DNA from: Betaproteobacteria bacterium
GTDB lineage: Bacteria; Pseudomonadota; Gammaproteobacteria; Burkholderiales; SG8-41
DNA: 53,561 nt
Direction of reading: 5' to 3'
Assembly: GCA_025356695.1 (NCBI GenBank)
Contig: JANXSE010000044.1
Span: forward strand, 1-53,561
Positions 1-8,680 of this stretch are shown here, piece by piece. The position numbers and the translations under genes are program-made. The stretch's first letter is position 1. Each line of letters begins with the position of its first letter. The notes beneath the pieces were generated by a model. The model did not search any database, was not told the origin of the DNA, and saw only the letters and a list, made by a program, of their open reading frames with translations.

Positions 1-7
1 TCGAAGA

Positions 8-823
8 TTGAGCGTTTTGGCCGTGCTGGCAATCGCGATATTTGTCCTGCGTTTTGTTGACGATGCGATAGCGGGTGAATTGCCACAAGAAAGACTGGCA
101 AAGGCCGAAGCGATGTTTCAGGAACGGTGCAAGACGGCGGGGGAGAAGATTATTCGGGCTGTCGAAAATGTTGAGGGCATATATTTGATGAAGATACGGC
201 CCGAAGTTACGAATTATGGAAGTCAATACGATCTCACTGATCCTTACGGCGATGATGTTGGCGGAGAAGGCTATGTCAGGACTTTTTTGTTAGGACGAAC
301 ACAACAAGGATCTCTTGTGCAAGATAATTTCGAGAAAACTGGTTATCGCTTTGTGGAAGCAGTCGATGCTAAAGATGGTAGGCGCTACCGATATACCGGT
401 GCAATAAAAGTGGTCGGCAAAAAGGATGCAGGCACTTACAACAATCAAGTTGAATTAAGGCGAGATCCAAATTTCGACCTAAATATTTATGCATTTGTAA
501 TCGATAAGGCACCGGTGTCTGGTGCCCCCCCACGTTATGGAGTTACCTATGATGACATTTCCACAAGAGATGAGCGGGATTACTGGATCGCCGGTAGTTC
601 TCTAAGGGTAATCGATCTCAATACCAACGAGGTAATTGCGGAGCGTGTTGGATACATGATGGATCGTCGACAGGGAGATCGTTCGGGCAGCCGGTCTCCT
701 TGGTTATTGGCGTCTAGTAGTGCATGTCCTTCGTTTCCTGGTAGTGCGGGTAATCAACCAGTACAGATTGGGCAGTCGCGCTTTTTTGTGGAGAAGGTAT
801 TGCGGATAAACAGGGGAAAATAA
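8..823 (+). CDS. Exported protein of unknown function, start uncertain
   Basis: I do not recognise this 271-residue protein by family. The first 25 or so residues are a hydrophobic, Ala/Val/Leu-rich segment ending in DAIA before GELP, which looks like a signal peptide, so the mature protein is probably periplasmic. The frame is open to the left edge and begins with a TTG at 8, so the true start may lie outside the window. Only two Cys are visible in the mature part, in ERCKT near the N-terminus and SACPSFPG near the C-terminus, and they could form a disulfide. The stop lies 2 bases before the start of the lipase-fold gene, so the two were probably co-transcribed. Base composition is clearly poorer in G+C than the rest of the window (24 of 60 bases in 301-360), which suggests transfer. 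A cognate partner or immunity role for the lipase is possible but unproven. Confidence 0.7.
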   Translation: MSVLAVLAIAIFVLRFVDDAIAGELPQERLAKAEAMFQERCKTAGEKIIRAVENVEGIYLMKIRPEVTNYGSQYDLTDPYGDDVGGEGYVRTFLLGRTQQGSLVQDNFEKTGYRFVEAVDAKDGRRYRYTGAIKVVGKKDAGTYNNQVELRRDPNFDLNIYAFVIDKAPVSGAPPRYGVTYDDISTRDERDYWIAGSSLRVIDLNTNEVIAERVGYMMDRRQGDRSGSRSPWLLASSSACPSFPGSAGNQPVQIGQSRFFVEKVLRINRGK

Positions 824-825
824 TC

Positions 826-2130
826 ATGGTTGCTCCCGTTAATACGGATTTTCTGAAATACGCAAATCTTCAAATGGCAGCTGAAGCGTTCCTGCTGGAC
901 GGGAATGATAAGCCGTTTTCGGATCCGGTACTTCTAGCTAAGGCCTTGGAGCGAGGTAATAACCACGCATCAGTATTTACAGTAACTTAGTCGCAACTCT
1001 TTACGGATGCCGTTGCCGGGTGGTCCGTACTTGATCAAATACGTAATACGCCAACTGGTTTTAGTGGAACGCTGTTCAAAAACAAATCTACTGGCGAGTT
1101 GGTTATATCTTTTCGTTCGACAGAATTTATTGATGACGCAGTGCGGGATAACGCCGCGACTAATACGCTGGAAATTAAAGACACCGACTGGGCATGGGGG
1201 CAAATTGCGGATATGGAGGCGTGGTACAAAACGCTTACCGTCGATGGTGTTCCGCTAAAAGACAAACAATTTGCGGTTACTGGCTACAGCCTTGGAGGCC
1301 ATCTTGCGACCGCCTTCAATTTATTGCGTCGTGAAGACGGGACACAGGATCATATAACCAATGTTGTCACATTCAACGGTGCCGGCGTCGGCCAGATACG
1401 TTACGGCACGCTGACTGAAGCGCTCAACACATTTAATGACCTTCGCACAAATCCGGCGGCGCTCAAAAAAGCGCTCGATATCTCGGTGCCGGAGCTCGCG
1501 GAGCTTTTCGATAAGATTGACAAAAATCTGAGGAATCATAGTTGGACCGCGACGGAGTCGAAGCAGGCGCTTGTTGACTTAAACATATCGATCAATCGCG
1601 GACAGGAGGAGATTGGTCGACTTGCAGTGGAAAAACAAAGAATTTACGCAGCCCTCGATCAAATTATTTCGCTTCAGAACGAAGTTGAGAGTCTGAGGAA
1701 GTTGACTGAAGGAGGCGCAGATCGGTCGACCAAGGATCGTAGGCCAAACGATGTCCCGGACGGAGAAATTCTGGCCGAAAATTTTGATTACCGACTGGCG
1801 GTGGCATTGACGTCTGATCCCACAGGGTTCAATAAGCACACTAACGGGGTTAGCTTGTTAGGGGCTGCACAGAGAGCATACAAGGGGAAAACATACCCGG
1901 ATTCCACGGCTGATCTCCTCAAAAATCAATTTGACGTCATGGGCGATACCATGCCGTCCGCAGTAGCCAATTCTCTATGGCATTACGGTACTGAAGTCAG
2001 GGTCGCTATCGAAGACCAGCCACTGTACCGCGGCGGTGTTGTCAAGGATGTATTGGACAACCTCGACTCGGGGATTCACTTATTGGTTAGGGGGTATGCG
2101 GAAAAAGATTTCGGCGATACACACATGCGC
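826..2130 (+). pseudogene. Lipase-fold (alpha/beta hydrolase) gene, in-frame stop and lost 3' end
   Basis: An ATG at 826, 3 bases after the upstream stop, opens a frame that is stopped by TAG at 988-990 (codon 55). It then continues in the same frame for over 370 codons with protein-like sequence. The downstream part contains GELVISFRSTEF, typical of lipase class 3-like proteins, and the nucleophile elbow GYSLGGH, with the Ser codon at about 1288. The TAG could derive from a CAG Gln codon by one change. Beyond about 2120 the frame reads into an IS3-family transposase remnant in another frame, so the C-terminus is missing. Translation could only give a 54-residue peptide, unless the TAG is read through or translation restarts, for example at ATG 1099. 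Low G+C (24 of 60 in 1621-1680) matches the upstream gene. Secreted lipase or effector function is inferred from fold and context only. Confidence 0.75.
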
Positions 2131-2464
2131 GCAGACTCACGGCATGCGCCACCTCCTGATTCAACCCGGACGCCCGATGCAGAACGGTTACATCGAGAGC
2201 TTCAACGGCAAGTTCCGGGACGAATGCCTGAACGAGCAGTGGTTTGAGACGCTGCCGCAGGCCCGGCATGCGATCGCTGTCTGGCGGCAGGACTACAACG
2301 AGGTCCGGCCGCACAGTAGCTGTCGTCGAATGCCACCGGCCAAGTTTGCCGCGTTACATCGGCAGCGTGCTACCGATGCAGTTCTACCCACCAACGAAGG
2401 ATTCCTTTAACCTTGCAACCGGACTTCCTGCCAAATGATTGGTATGGCTAAAGGGGGCAGGTCA
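2131..2464 (+). mobile_element. IS3-family insertion sequence remnant (3' end of transposase plus right inverted repeat)
   Basis: About 90 C-terminal residues of an IS3-family OrfB (DDE) transposase are readable up to TAA at 2408-2410. They include [15 protein letters not shown], which carries the catalytic Glu, and the YNEVRPHSS motif near the C-terminus. The frame has no start of its own and begins where the lipase-like frame loses sense, at about 2110-2140. After the stop, the sequence ends in GGGGGCAGGTCA at 2453-2464. This resembles the right terminal repeat of the IS407-type group, whose elements start TGACCTGCCCCC (from memory, not searched). The left end, OrfA and two thirds of OrfB are gone, so the element is immobile. 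It marks a deletion junction between the lipase-like gene and the phosphoketolase fragment. Confidence 0.85.
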
Positions 2465-2465
2465 C

Positions 2466-3104
2466 AGCCGCCACCGCGTCAACGTCGTGATTGCGGGCAA
2501 ACACCCGGCGCCGCAATGGCTGTCGATGGACGCGGCGGTCAAACATTGCAGCGAGGGCATCGGCATCTGGCAGTGGGCGAGCAACGATCAACGCGAGTCG
2601 CCGGACGTGGTGACGGCTTGCTGCGGCGATGTGCCGACGCTGGAAACGCTGGCCGCGGTCTCGATACTGCGCGAACATCTGCCGGACATGAAAATTCGCG
2701 TCATCAATGTCGTCAACCTGATGAAGCTGCAGCCGCCGGGCGAACATCCGCACGGGCTCGCCGACCGCGATTTTGACGAATTGTTCACCACTGACACGCC
2801 GGTCATTTTCGCCTTTCACGCCTATCCGTGGCTGATCCACCGGCTGACCTACCGCCGGCGCAACCACGACAACATTCACGTCCGCGGCTACAAGAAGGAG
2901 GGCACCATCACCACGCCGTTCGACATGACGGTGTTGAACGACCTTGACCGCTTTCATCTGGTGATGGACGCCATCGACCGTCTGCCGCAAAGCGGCGACC
3001 GCGGCGTTTATCTCAAGCAGCAACTCAGGGACAAATTGATCGAACACAAGCAATATATCCGCAAATTCGGCGAAGATATGCTTGAAATCATAGCCTGGAA
3101 GTGA
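2466..3104 (+). pseudogene. xfp: Phosphoketolase C-terminal fragment (xylulose-5-P/fructose-6-P phosphoketolase)
   Basis: The 212 codons from 2466 to TGA at 3102-3104 match the C-terminal domain of [17 protein letters not shown] near the start, then a Rossmann-like domain ending in [19 protein letters not shown] is normally near 790 residues and cleaves xylulose 5-phosphate or fructose 6-phosphate to acetyl phosphate with thiamine diphosphate. The N-terminal and middle TPP-binding domains are absent here. Homology begins 2 bases after the end of the IS3 remnant at 2464, so an insertion followed by a deletion removed the 5' two thirds. The neighbouring transaldolase and phosphoglucomutase genes fit a former phosphoketolase/pentose-phosphate cluster. 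The fragment cannot encode an active enzyme unless another copy exists elsewhere. Confidence 0.88.
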
Positions 3105-3164
3105 GACATGGCCGATGCCGGCAAAGCGGCGTAGACAGGGCGTTTGACGGACTTCATATTCAGC

Positions 3165-5762
3165 ATGCCGACGAATACGATCAAGACGGGCGTTGCGCAC
3201 AACCCGGTGCGGTTAATGGCGGCGGCGCGTGCCGCGGGCGATGCCGTACTGCAATCGCTCGAGTCGCAAGCGGGTGGCTTGAGTCCGGCACAGGCCGTGA
3301 TCCGTCTGAAACAATTCGGTGCCAACGAAATCGCACGCGAGAAACGGCAGTCGGCGCTGGTGCGCTTGCTCGGCAACGTCAAGAACCCGCTGGTCCTGCT
3401 GCTGCTGGCGCTGGGCGCGCTGTCGTATCTGACCGGGGACCATCGCGCGACGGCAGTGATACTGGTGATGGTGGTGCTCGGCGTGGTGTTGCGTTTTTTT
3501 CAGGAGATGCGCGCCGATCACGCCGCCGAACAGTTGCAGGCGATGGTCAGCAACACGGCGACCCTGCTGCGCGACGGCCGGGAGGAAGAAGTGGCGTTGC
3601 GCCTGCTGGTGCCCGGCGACGTCATCCGGCTGTCCGCCGGCGACATGGTGCCGGCCGACGTGCGGGTGCTGTCGGCCAAAGACCTGTTCCTCAACCAGGT
3701 GGCACTCACCGGCGAAGCGCTGCCGCTGGAAAAGAAGGCGGTGGTGGCGCCGGCGGAACTGCAGAATCCGCTCGAACTTCCGAACATCTGCTTTCTCGGT
3801 TCCAACGTCGAGAGCGGTTCGGCCACTGCAGTCGTGATCGACACCGGCGACCGCAGCTATTTCGGTTCGCTGGCGGCGAGCATCGTCGGCGAGCGTCAGC
3901 TGACCAGCTTCGACAAAGGCGTCAATCAATTCACCTGGCTGATGATCTGCTTCATCGCGGTGATGGTGCCGGCGGTGTTTCTGATCAACGGCCTGAGCAA
4001 ACACGACTGGCTGGAGGCGTTTTTGTTTGCGATGGCGGTGGCCGTCGGCCTGACGCCCGAAATGCTGCCGATGATCGTCACCGTCAATCTGTCGAAAGGC
4101 GCGCTGGCGATGGCGCGCAAGAAGGTGATTGTCAAACGGCTGAACGCGATCCAGAACTTCGGCGCGATGGACGTGTTGTGCACCGATAAAACCGGCACCC
4201 TGACGCAGGGCCGGATCGTGCTTGAAAAGCATCTCGATGTGTACGGCGAGCCGAGCGAAAAAGTGCTGCATTACGGTTACCTCAACAGTTACCACCACAC
4301 CGGGCTGAAGAACCTGCTCGACGACGCCATCCTCAAACACGAGGAACTCAAAGACCATCTCAAGGCGGACGCCCGGTACCGCAAGATCGACGAGATTCCG
4401 TTCGATTTCAAGCGCCGCCGCATGTCGGTGGTGGTGGAGGATGAAACAGGCCTCAACACGCTGATCTGCAAAGGCGCTGTGGATGAAGTGCTGGACGTCT
4501 GTACGCGCGTCGCTGTCAAGGGCGAAATCGTCGAAGTGCTGCCCGAACACGACGCCAAGCGCCGGCAACTGGCGGATGAATTGAATGCGCAGGGCTACCG
4601 CGTTCTTGCGCTGGCCTACAAGGAGATGCCGGGTTCCAGCGACGCGCCGGTTTACACGGTGAAGGATGAGTCCGATCTCATCCTGTTCGGCTTTCTGGCT
4701 TTTCTCGATCCGCCGAAGGACACGGCGGCGGAAACGCTGCTGCGGCTGCACGGCCTGAAAGTCGGTGTCAAAGTACTGACCGGCGACAACGAGATCATCA
4801 CCGCCTATATCTGCAAAGAGGTCGGCATTCCGGTCGAACGCCTGTTGCTCGGGGCGCAGATCGAGGCGATGAACGACGCCGAACTTGCCGAGGCGGCGTT
4901 CACTACCAGCGTGTTCGCGCGACTGGTGCCGGCGCACAAGGAGCGTATCATCCGTGCGCTGCAAAGCAAGGGCCACGTGGTGGGCTTTCTCGGCGACGGC
5001 ATCAACGATGCGCCGGCGCTGAAGGCGGCCGATGTCGGCATCTCGGTGGACAGCGCAGTCGATATCGCCAAGGAGTCCTCCGACATCATTCTGCTCGAGA
5101 ACAGTCTGCTGATCCTGGAGCAGGGGGTGCGCGAAGGCCGGCGCGTATTCGGCAACATCATCAAATACATCAAGATGGCCGCCAGTTCGAATTTCGGCAA
5201 CATGTTCAGCGTAGTCGGCGCCAGCGCCTTTCTGCCGTTTCTGCCGATGCTGCCGATCCAGATCCTCGTCAACAACCTCTTGTACGATTTTTCGCAGACC
5301 ACCATCCCTACCGACGAGGTCGATGCCGAATGGTTGAGCGAGCCGCGCCAGTGGCGGGTCGACCGGCTGCTGCGCTTCATTCTCTTCGTCGGCCCGATCA
5401 GTTCGATCTTCGATTACCTGACGTTTTTCCTGTTGTTGTATGTGTTCGATTGCTGGCAGAACCCGGCGCTGTTCCACACCGGCTGGTTTGTCGAGTCGCT
5501 GCTGACGCAAACGCTGATCATCCACATCATCCGCACCAACAAGATTCCCTTCGTGCAAAGCCATGCGAGCTGGCCGCTGATTGCCACCTCGCTGCTGGTT
5601 GTCCTGGTCGGCGTGTGGCTGACGGTGTCGCCGCTGGCCGCGACGCTGGGTTTCGTGCCGCTGCCGCCGATGTACTGGTTGTATCTGCTGGCCATGATGT
5701 TGTGTTACGCCCTGCTGACGCAGGGTGTGAAGACCTGGTTCATCCGCAGGTATGGTGAATGA
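3165..5762 (+). CDS. mgtA: Magnesium-translocating P-type ATPase
   Basis: This is an inner-membrane P3B-type ATPase importing Mg2+ with ATP hydrolysis. The phosphorylation motif DKTGTLTQ lies in the MgtA/MgtB-type context FGAMDVLCTDKTG (about residue 340). It also has the actuator motif TGEA, the hinge GDGINDAPALKAADVG, the MgtA-like PEMLPMIVTVNLSKGA segment and a C-terminal membrane domain containing GPISSIFDYLTF. The length of 865 residues is slightly below E. coli MgtA (898). ATG 3165 is chosen; an in-frame TTG at 3144 is possible, and neither has a convincing ribosome site. The upstream region is the phosphoketolase fragment, with only 60 bases between, so no Mg2+ leader or riboswitch is visible. 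The gene may have lost its native promoter in the deletion, or be transcribed through the xfp remnant. Confidence 0.92.
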   Translation: MPTNTIKTGVAHNPVRLMAAARAAGDAVLQSLESQAGGLSPAQAVIRLKQFGANEIAREKRQSALVRLLGNVKNPLVLLLLALGALSYLTGDHRATAVILVMVVLGVVLRFFQEMRADHAAEQLQAMVSNTATLLRDGREEEVALRLLVPGDVIRLSAGDMVPADVRVLSAKDLFLNQVALTGEALPLEKKAVVAPAELQNPLELPNICFLGSNVESGSATAVVIDTGDRSYFGSLAASIVGERQLTSFDKGVNQFTWLMICFIAVMVPAVFLINGLSKHDWLEAFLFAMAVAVGLTPEMLPMIVTVNLSKGALAMARKKVIVKRLNAIQNFGAMDVLCTDKTGTLTQGRIVLEKHLDVYGEPSEKVLHYGYLNSYHHTGLKNLLDDAILKHEELKDHLKADARYRKIDEIPFDFKRRRMSVVVEDETGLNTLICKGAVDEVLDVCTRVAVKGEIVEVLPEHDAKRRQLADELNAQGYRVLALAYKEMPGSSDAPVYTVKDESDLILFGFLAFLDPPKDTAAETLLRLHGLKVGVKVLTGDNEIITAYICKEVGIPVERLLLGAQIEAMNDAELAEAAFTTSVFARLVPAHKERIIRALQSKGHVVGFLGDGINDAPALKAADVGISVDSAVDIAKESSDIILLENSLLILEQGVREGRRVFGNIIKYIKMAASSNFGNMFSVVGASAFLPFLPMLPIQILVNNLLYDFSQTTIPTDEVDAEWLSEPRQWRVDRLLRFILFVGPISSIFDYLTFFLLLYVFDCWQNPALFHTGWFVESLLTQTLIIHIIRTNKIPFVQSHASWPLIATSLLVVLVGVWLTVSPLAATLGFVPLPPMYWLYLLAMMLCYALLTQGVKTWFIRRYGE

Positions 5763-5835
5763 CGGCGCCTGTTTTCCGGAAAGGCCGTGGCAATGGCTGT
5801 CGCGTGTGAATATCGAATGACGAACAGGAGATGAC

Positions 5836-6917
5836 ATGAATGCAATCCAACAGCTGCGCCACAACGGGCAGAGTATCTGGCTCGACAACATCACGCGCGC
5901 GCTGGTCAACGACGGCACACTCGCGCGCTATATCCGCGATTACGCGGTGACCGGACTGACCTCCAACCCGACCATCTTCGAACAGGCGATCCGGAACTCG
6001 AACGACTATGACGAGGCGATCTGCCGACAGTATGAAGACGGCCGTTCGGGCGCCAACCTCTTTTTTGAACTGGCGCTCGACGATCTGACGCGTGCCGCCG
6101 ATTTGTTCCTGCCGGTTCACGTCGCGACCGGCGGCGTGGACGGCTGGGTTTCACTGGAGGTCTTGCCGCTGCTGGCCGACGATCCGGTGGCGATCGTGGC
6201 GGCGGCGCGGCATCTGCACGCGCGGGCGGGCGGCCGAATCTGTTCGTCAAAATACCCGGTAACCGCGCGGGTCTGCGTGCCATCGAGGACTCGATATTCG
6301 CAGGGGTTCCCGTCAACGTGACGCTGCTGTTTTCGCGCGAGCACTACGTGGCCGCGGCAAACGCCTATATGCAGGGCATCGAGAGGCGCCTTGCCGCCGG
6401 TCTCGACCCCGATGTGGCCTCGGTGGCGTCGTTGTTCGTCAGCCGCTGGGATACGGCAGTCCGGGACCGGGTATCAGCCGGTTTTCAAAACCGGCTCGGC
6501 ATCGCGATCGCCATGCGCACCTACAAGACGCACCGCGACCTGCTTGCATCAAAGCGCTGGCTGAAACTCGCCGCAGCGGGCGCGCGGCCGCAACGCCTGT
6601 TGTGGGCCAGCACCGGCAGCAAGGACCCCGCGGCGGCTGATACACTTTACGTCGATGCGCTGGTGGCGCCCGGGACTATTAACACGATGCCGGAAAAAAC
6701 GCTTTTGGCCTTTGCTGAACACGGCGATCCCGGCAGTACATTACCGCCGGACGAGGGTTATGCCGAAGCCGTGATTGCGGAATTTACGCGCGAGGGTATT
6801 TATGATGAGGAACTTGCTGCTACGCTGCAGCGCGACGGCAGCAATGCATTTGCGCAATCGCGTGGCAGTCTGATGCGGCAGATCCGCGAGAAAGAACATT
6901 TGCTGGCCGCCCAATAA
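5836..6917 (+). pseudogene. tal: Transaldolase with a one-base frameshift
   Basis: The frame starts at ATG 5836 behind a strong ribosome site (AGGAG) and reads as transaldolase: QSIWLDNITR, VTGLTSNPTIFEQAI. Near 6231 sense jumps to the -1 frame, which continues RPNLFVKIPGNRAGLRA to TAA 6915-6917. Adding one C in the GGCGGCCG tract around 6229-6236 restores HARAGRPNLFVKIPG and gives one protein of about 360 residues, the normal length. The shift lies six codons before the Lys of VKIPG (codon 6249), the expected Schiff-base residue. As written, the product is a 161-residue N-terminal piece without the active site. A sequencing error in a GC-rich tract, a genuine mutation or programmed slippage are all possible. 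Transaldolase exchanges dihydroxyacetone units between sedoheptulose 7-phosphate and glyceraldehyde 3-phosphate. The neighbours pgm and the xfp fragment fit sugar-phosphate metabolism. Confidence 0.85.
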
Positions 6918-6930
6918 CCATGTGAAAGCC

Positions 6931-8601
6931 ATGAACAAGTCATCAAAACTGAAAGTCGCACCCGGCGCGCAGGCCACGCCGGACATGCTGGTCGATGTGG
7001 CGGCGCTGGTTTCCGCCTACTACACGAACGTGCCCGATCTTGCAGTGGCCGCTGAGCGTGTCGCCTTTGGCACTTCTGGGCACCGCGGCTGTTCGCTGGA
7101 GCGGAGCTTCAACGAATTCCACATTCTCGCCATGACGCAGGCGGTTTGCGATTATCGCCGGCGCCACGACTGCAGCGGTCCGCTGTTTCTCGGTATCGAC
7201 ACCCACGCGCTGTCGGTGCCGGCCTGCGCCAGCACCCTTGAAGTGCTGGCCGCCAACGGCGTCGAGGTCATGCTGGCGACGAACGACGAATACACGCCGA
7301 CGCCGGCGGTTTCGCACGCCATCATCGCCTGCAACCGCGGACGCACGGACGCATTTGCCGACGGCATCGTCATCACGCCGTCGCACAATCCGCCTGCATA
7401 CGGCGGTTACAAATACAACACACCCAAAGGCGGGCCGGCCGATACCGAGGTCACGCGCTGGATCGAGGCGAGTGCGAACGCCTATCTGGAAAACAATCTC
7501 GGTGGCGTCAAGCGCATGGCGCACGACAAGGCGCTACGGGCACCGACCACGCACCGTTATGATTATCTGAATACTTATGTCAACGATCTGGGCAATGTGA
7601 TTGACATGGAGTTCATCCGCGGCGCGGCGGTGCGCATGGGTGTCGATCCGCTCGGCGGCGCCGGTGTGCATTACTGGTCGGCGATCGCTGCGCGTTATGG
7701 CCTTGATCTGGCGGTGGTGAACACGGCGGTCGATCCGACCTTCCGTTTCATGACGGTGGATTGGGACGGCCAGATCCGCATGGACCCGTCATCGCCGTTC
7801 GCCATGCGCAATCTGGTCGGTCTGAAGGACCGCTTCGACGTCGCCTTCGCCTGCGATACGGATCACGACCGCCACGGCATCGTCTGCCGCAGTGCGGGAT
7901 TGTTGCCGTCCAATCATTACCTCGCGGTGTGCATCGACTATCTGTTTCAAAACCGGCCGGAGTGGAGCGCGCAGGCCGCCATCGGCAAGACCATTGTCAG
8001 CACCGGCATGATCGACCGTGTAGCGGCGAAACTCTCGCGCAAAGTGTATGAAGTGCCGGTTGGTTTCAAATGGTACGTTGACGGCCTTTATAACGGCGCG
8101 CTGGCGTTTACCGGCGAGGAGAGTGCCGGCGCGACGTTTGCGCGGCGCGACGGTGCGGTCTGGACCACCGACAAGGACGGTATCACCGCGGCACTGCTGG
8201 CGGCGGAAATGACCGCGCGGACAGGGCGTGACCCGGGTGAAATTTACGCCGGACTCGAACGCGATCTGGGTGTCAGTTATGCCGACCGCGTCGATGCGCC
8301 GGCGACGCCGCCGCAAAAACACATGCTGTCGCAGTTGTCACCGCAACAGGTGCAAAGCGAGGCGCTCGCCGGTGAAAAGATCACCGGCATCCTCAGTCAT
8401 GCGCCGGGCAACCAGGCGCCGATCGGCGGCCTGAAGGTGATGACGGAGAACGGCTGGTTCGCGGCGCGCCCGTCGGGCACGGAAAATATTTACAAGATTT
8501 ATGCGGAGAGTTTTCTTAGCGCCGAACATTTGCAGCGCATCGAGCGCGAAGCGCAGGCGATCGTCGATGCCGCGCTGGCGGCGGGTGCGGTCGGCGGCTA
8601 G
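6931..8601 (+). CDS. pgm: Phosphoglucomutase (alpha-D-glucose 1,6-bisphosphate-dependent)
   Basis: Interconverts glucose 1-phosphate and glucose 6-phosphate in the cytosol, linking glycogen or surface-sugar synthesis with glycolysis. The protein of 556 residues matches the E. coli Pgm type over its full length: FGTSGHRG near residue 45, VITPSHNPP with the phosphoserine codon at 7381 (about residue 151), the metal loop DTDHDRHG, the sugar-binding segment TGEESAGA, and the C-terminal phosphate loop RPSGTENIYKIYAESF. ATG 6931 is taken as start; a GTG at 6922 in the same frame is possible, and neither has a clear ribosome site. The gene begins 13 bases after the transaldolase stop, so the two are probably one operon. 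Confidence 0.95.
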   Translation: MNKSSKLKVAPGAQATPDMLVDVAALVSAYYTNVPDLAVAAERVAFGTSGHRGCSLERSFNEFHILAMTQAVCDYRRRHDCSGPLFLGIDTHALSVPACASTLEVLAANGVEVMLATNDEYTPTPAVSHAIIACNRGRTDAFADGIVITPSHNPPAYGGYKYNTPKGGPADTEVTRWIEASANAYLENNLGGVKRMAHDKALRAPTTHRYDYLNTYVNDLGNVIDMEFIRGAAVRMGVDPLGGAGVHYWSAIAARYGLDLAVVNTAVDPTFRFMTVDWDGQIRMDPSSPFAMRNLVGLKDRFDVAFACDTDHDRHGIVCRSAGLLPSNHYLAVCIDYLFQNRPEWSAQAAIGKTIVSTGMIDRVAAKLSRKVYEVPVGFKWYVDGLYNGALAFTGEESAGATFARRDGAVWTTDKDGITAALLAAEMTARTGRDPGEIYAGLERDLGVSYADRVDAPATPPQKHMLSQLSPQQVQSEALAGEKITGILSHAPGNQAPIGGLKVMTENGWFAARPSGTENIYKIYAESFLSAEHLQRIEREAQAIVDAALAAGAVGG

Positions 8602-8680
8602 GCGGCGCCGGCCGCGTGCGGTTTGCACAGGGTCCGGCAATTGATCGGGCGGTGATTCATTTTCCACGGAGATGCGCGTC

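Noticed and set aside
3213..5918. A 901-codon open frame on the minus strand opposite mgtA
   Set aside because: It is antisense to a gene with all P-type ATPase motifs. Its translation is Arg/His/Gln-rich without domains, which is common opposite high-GC genes.
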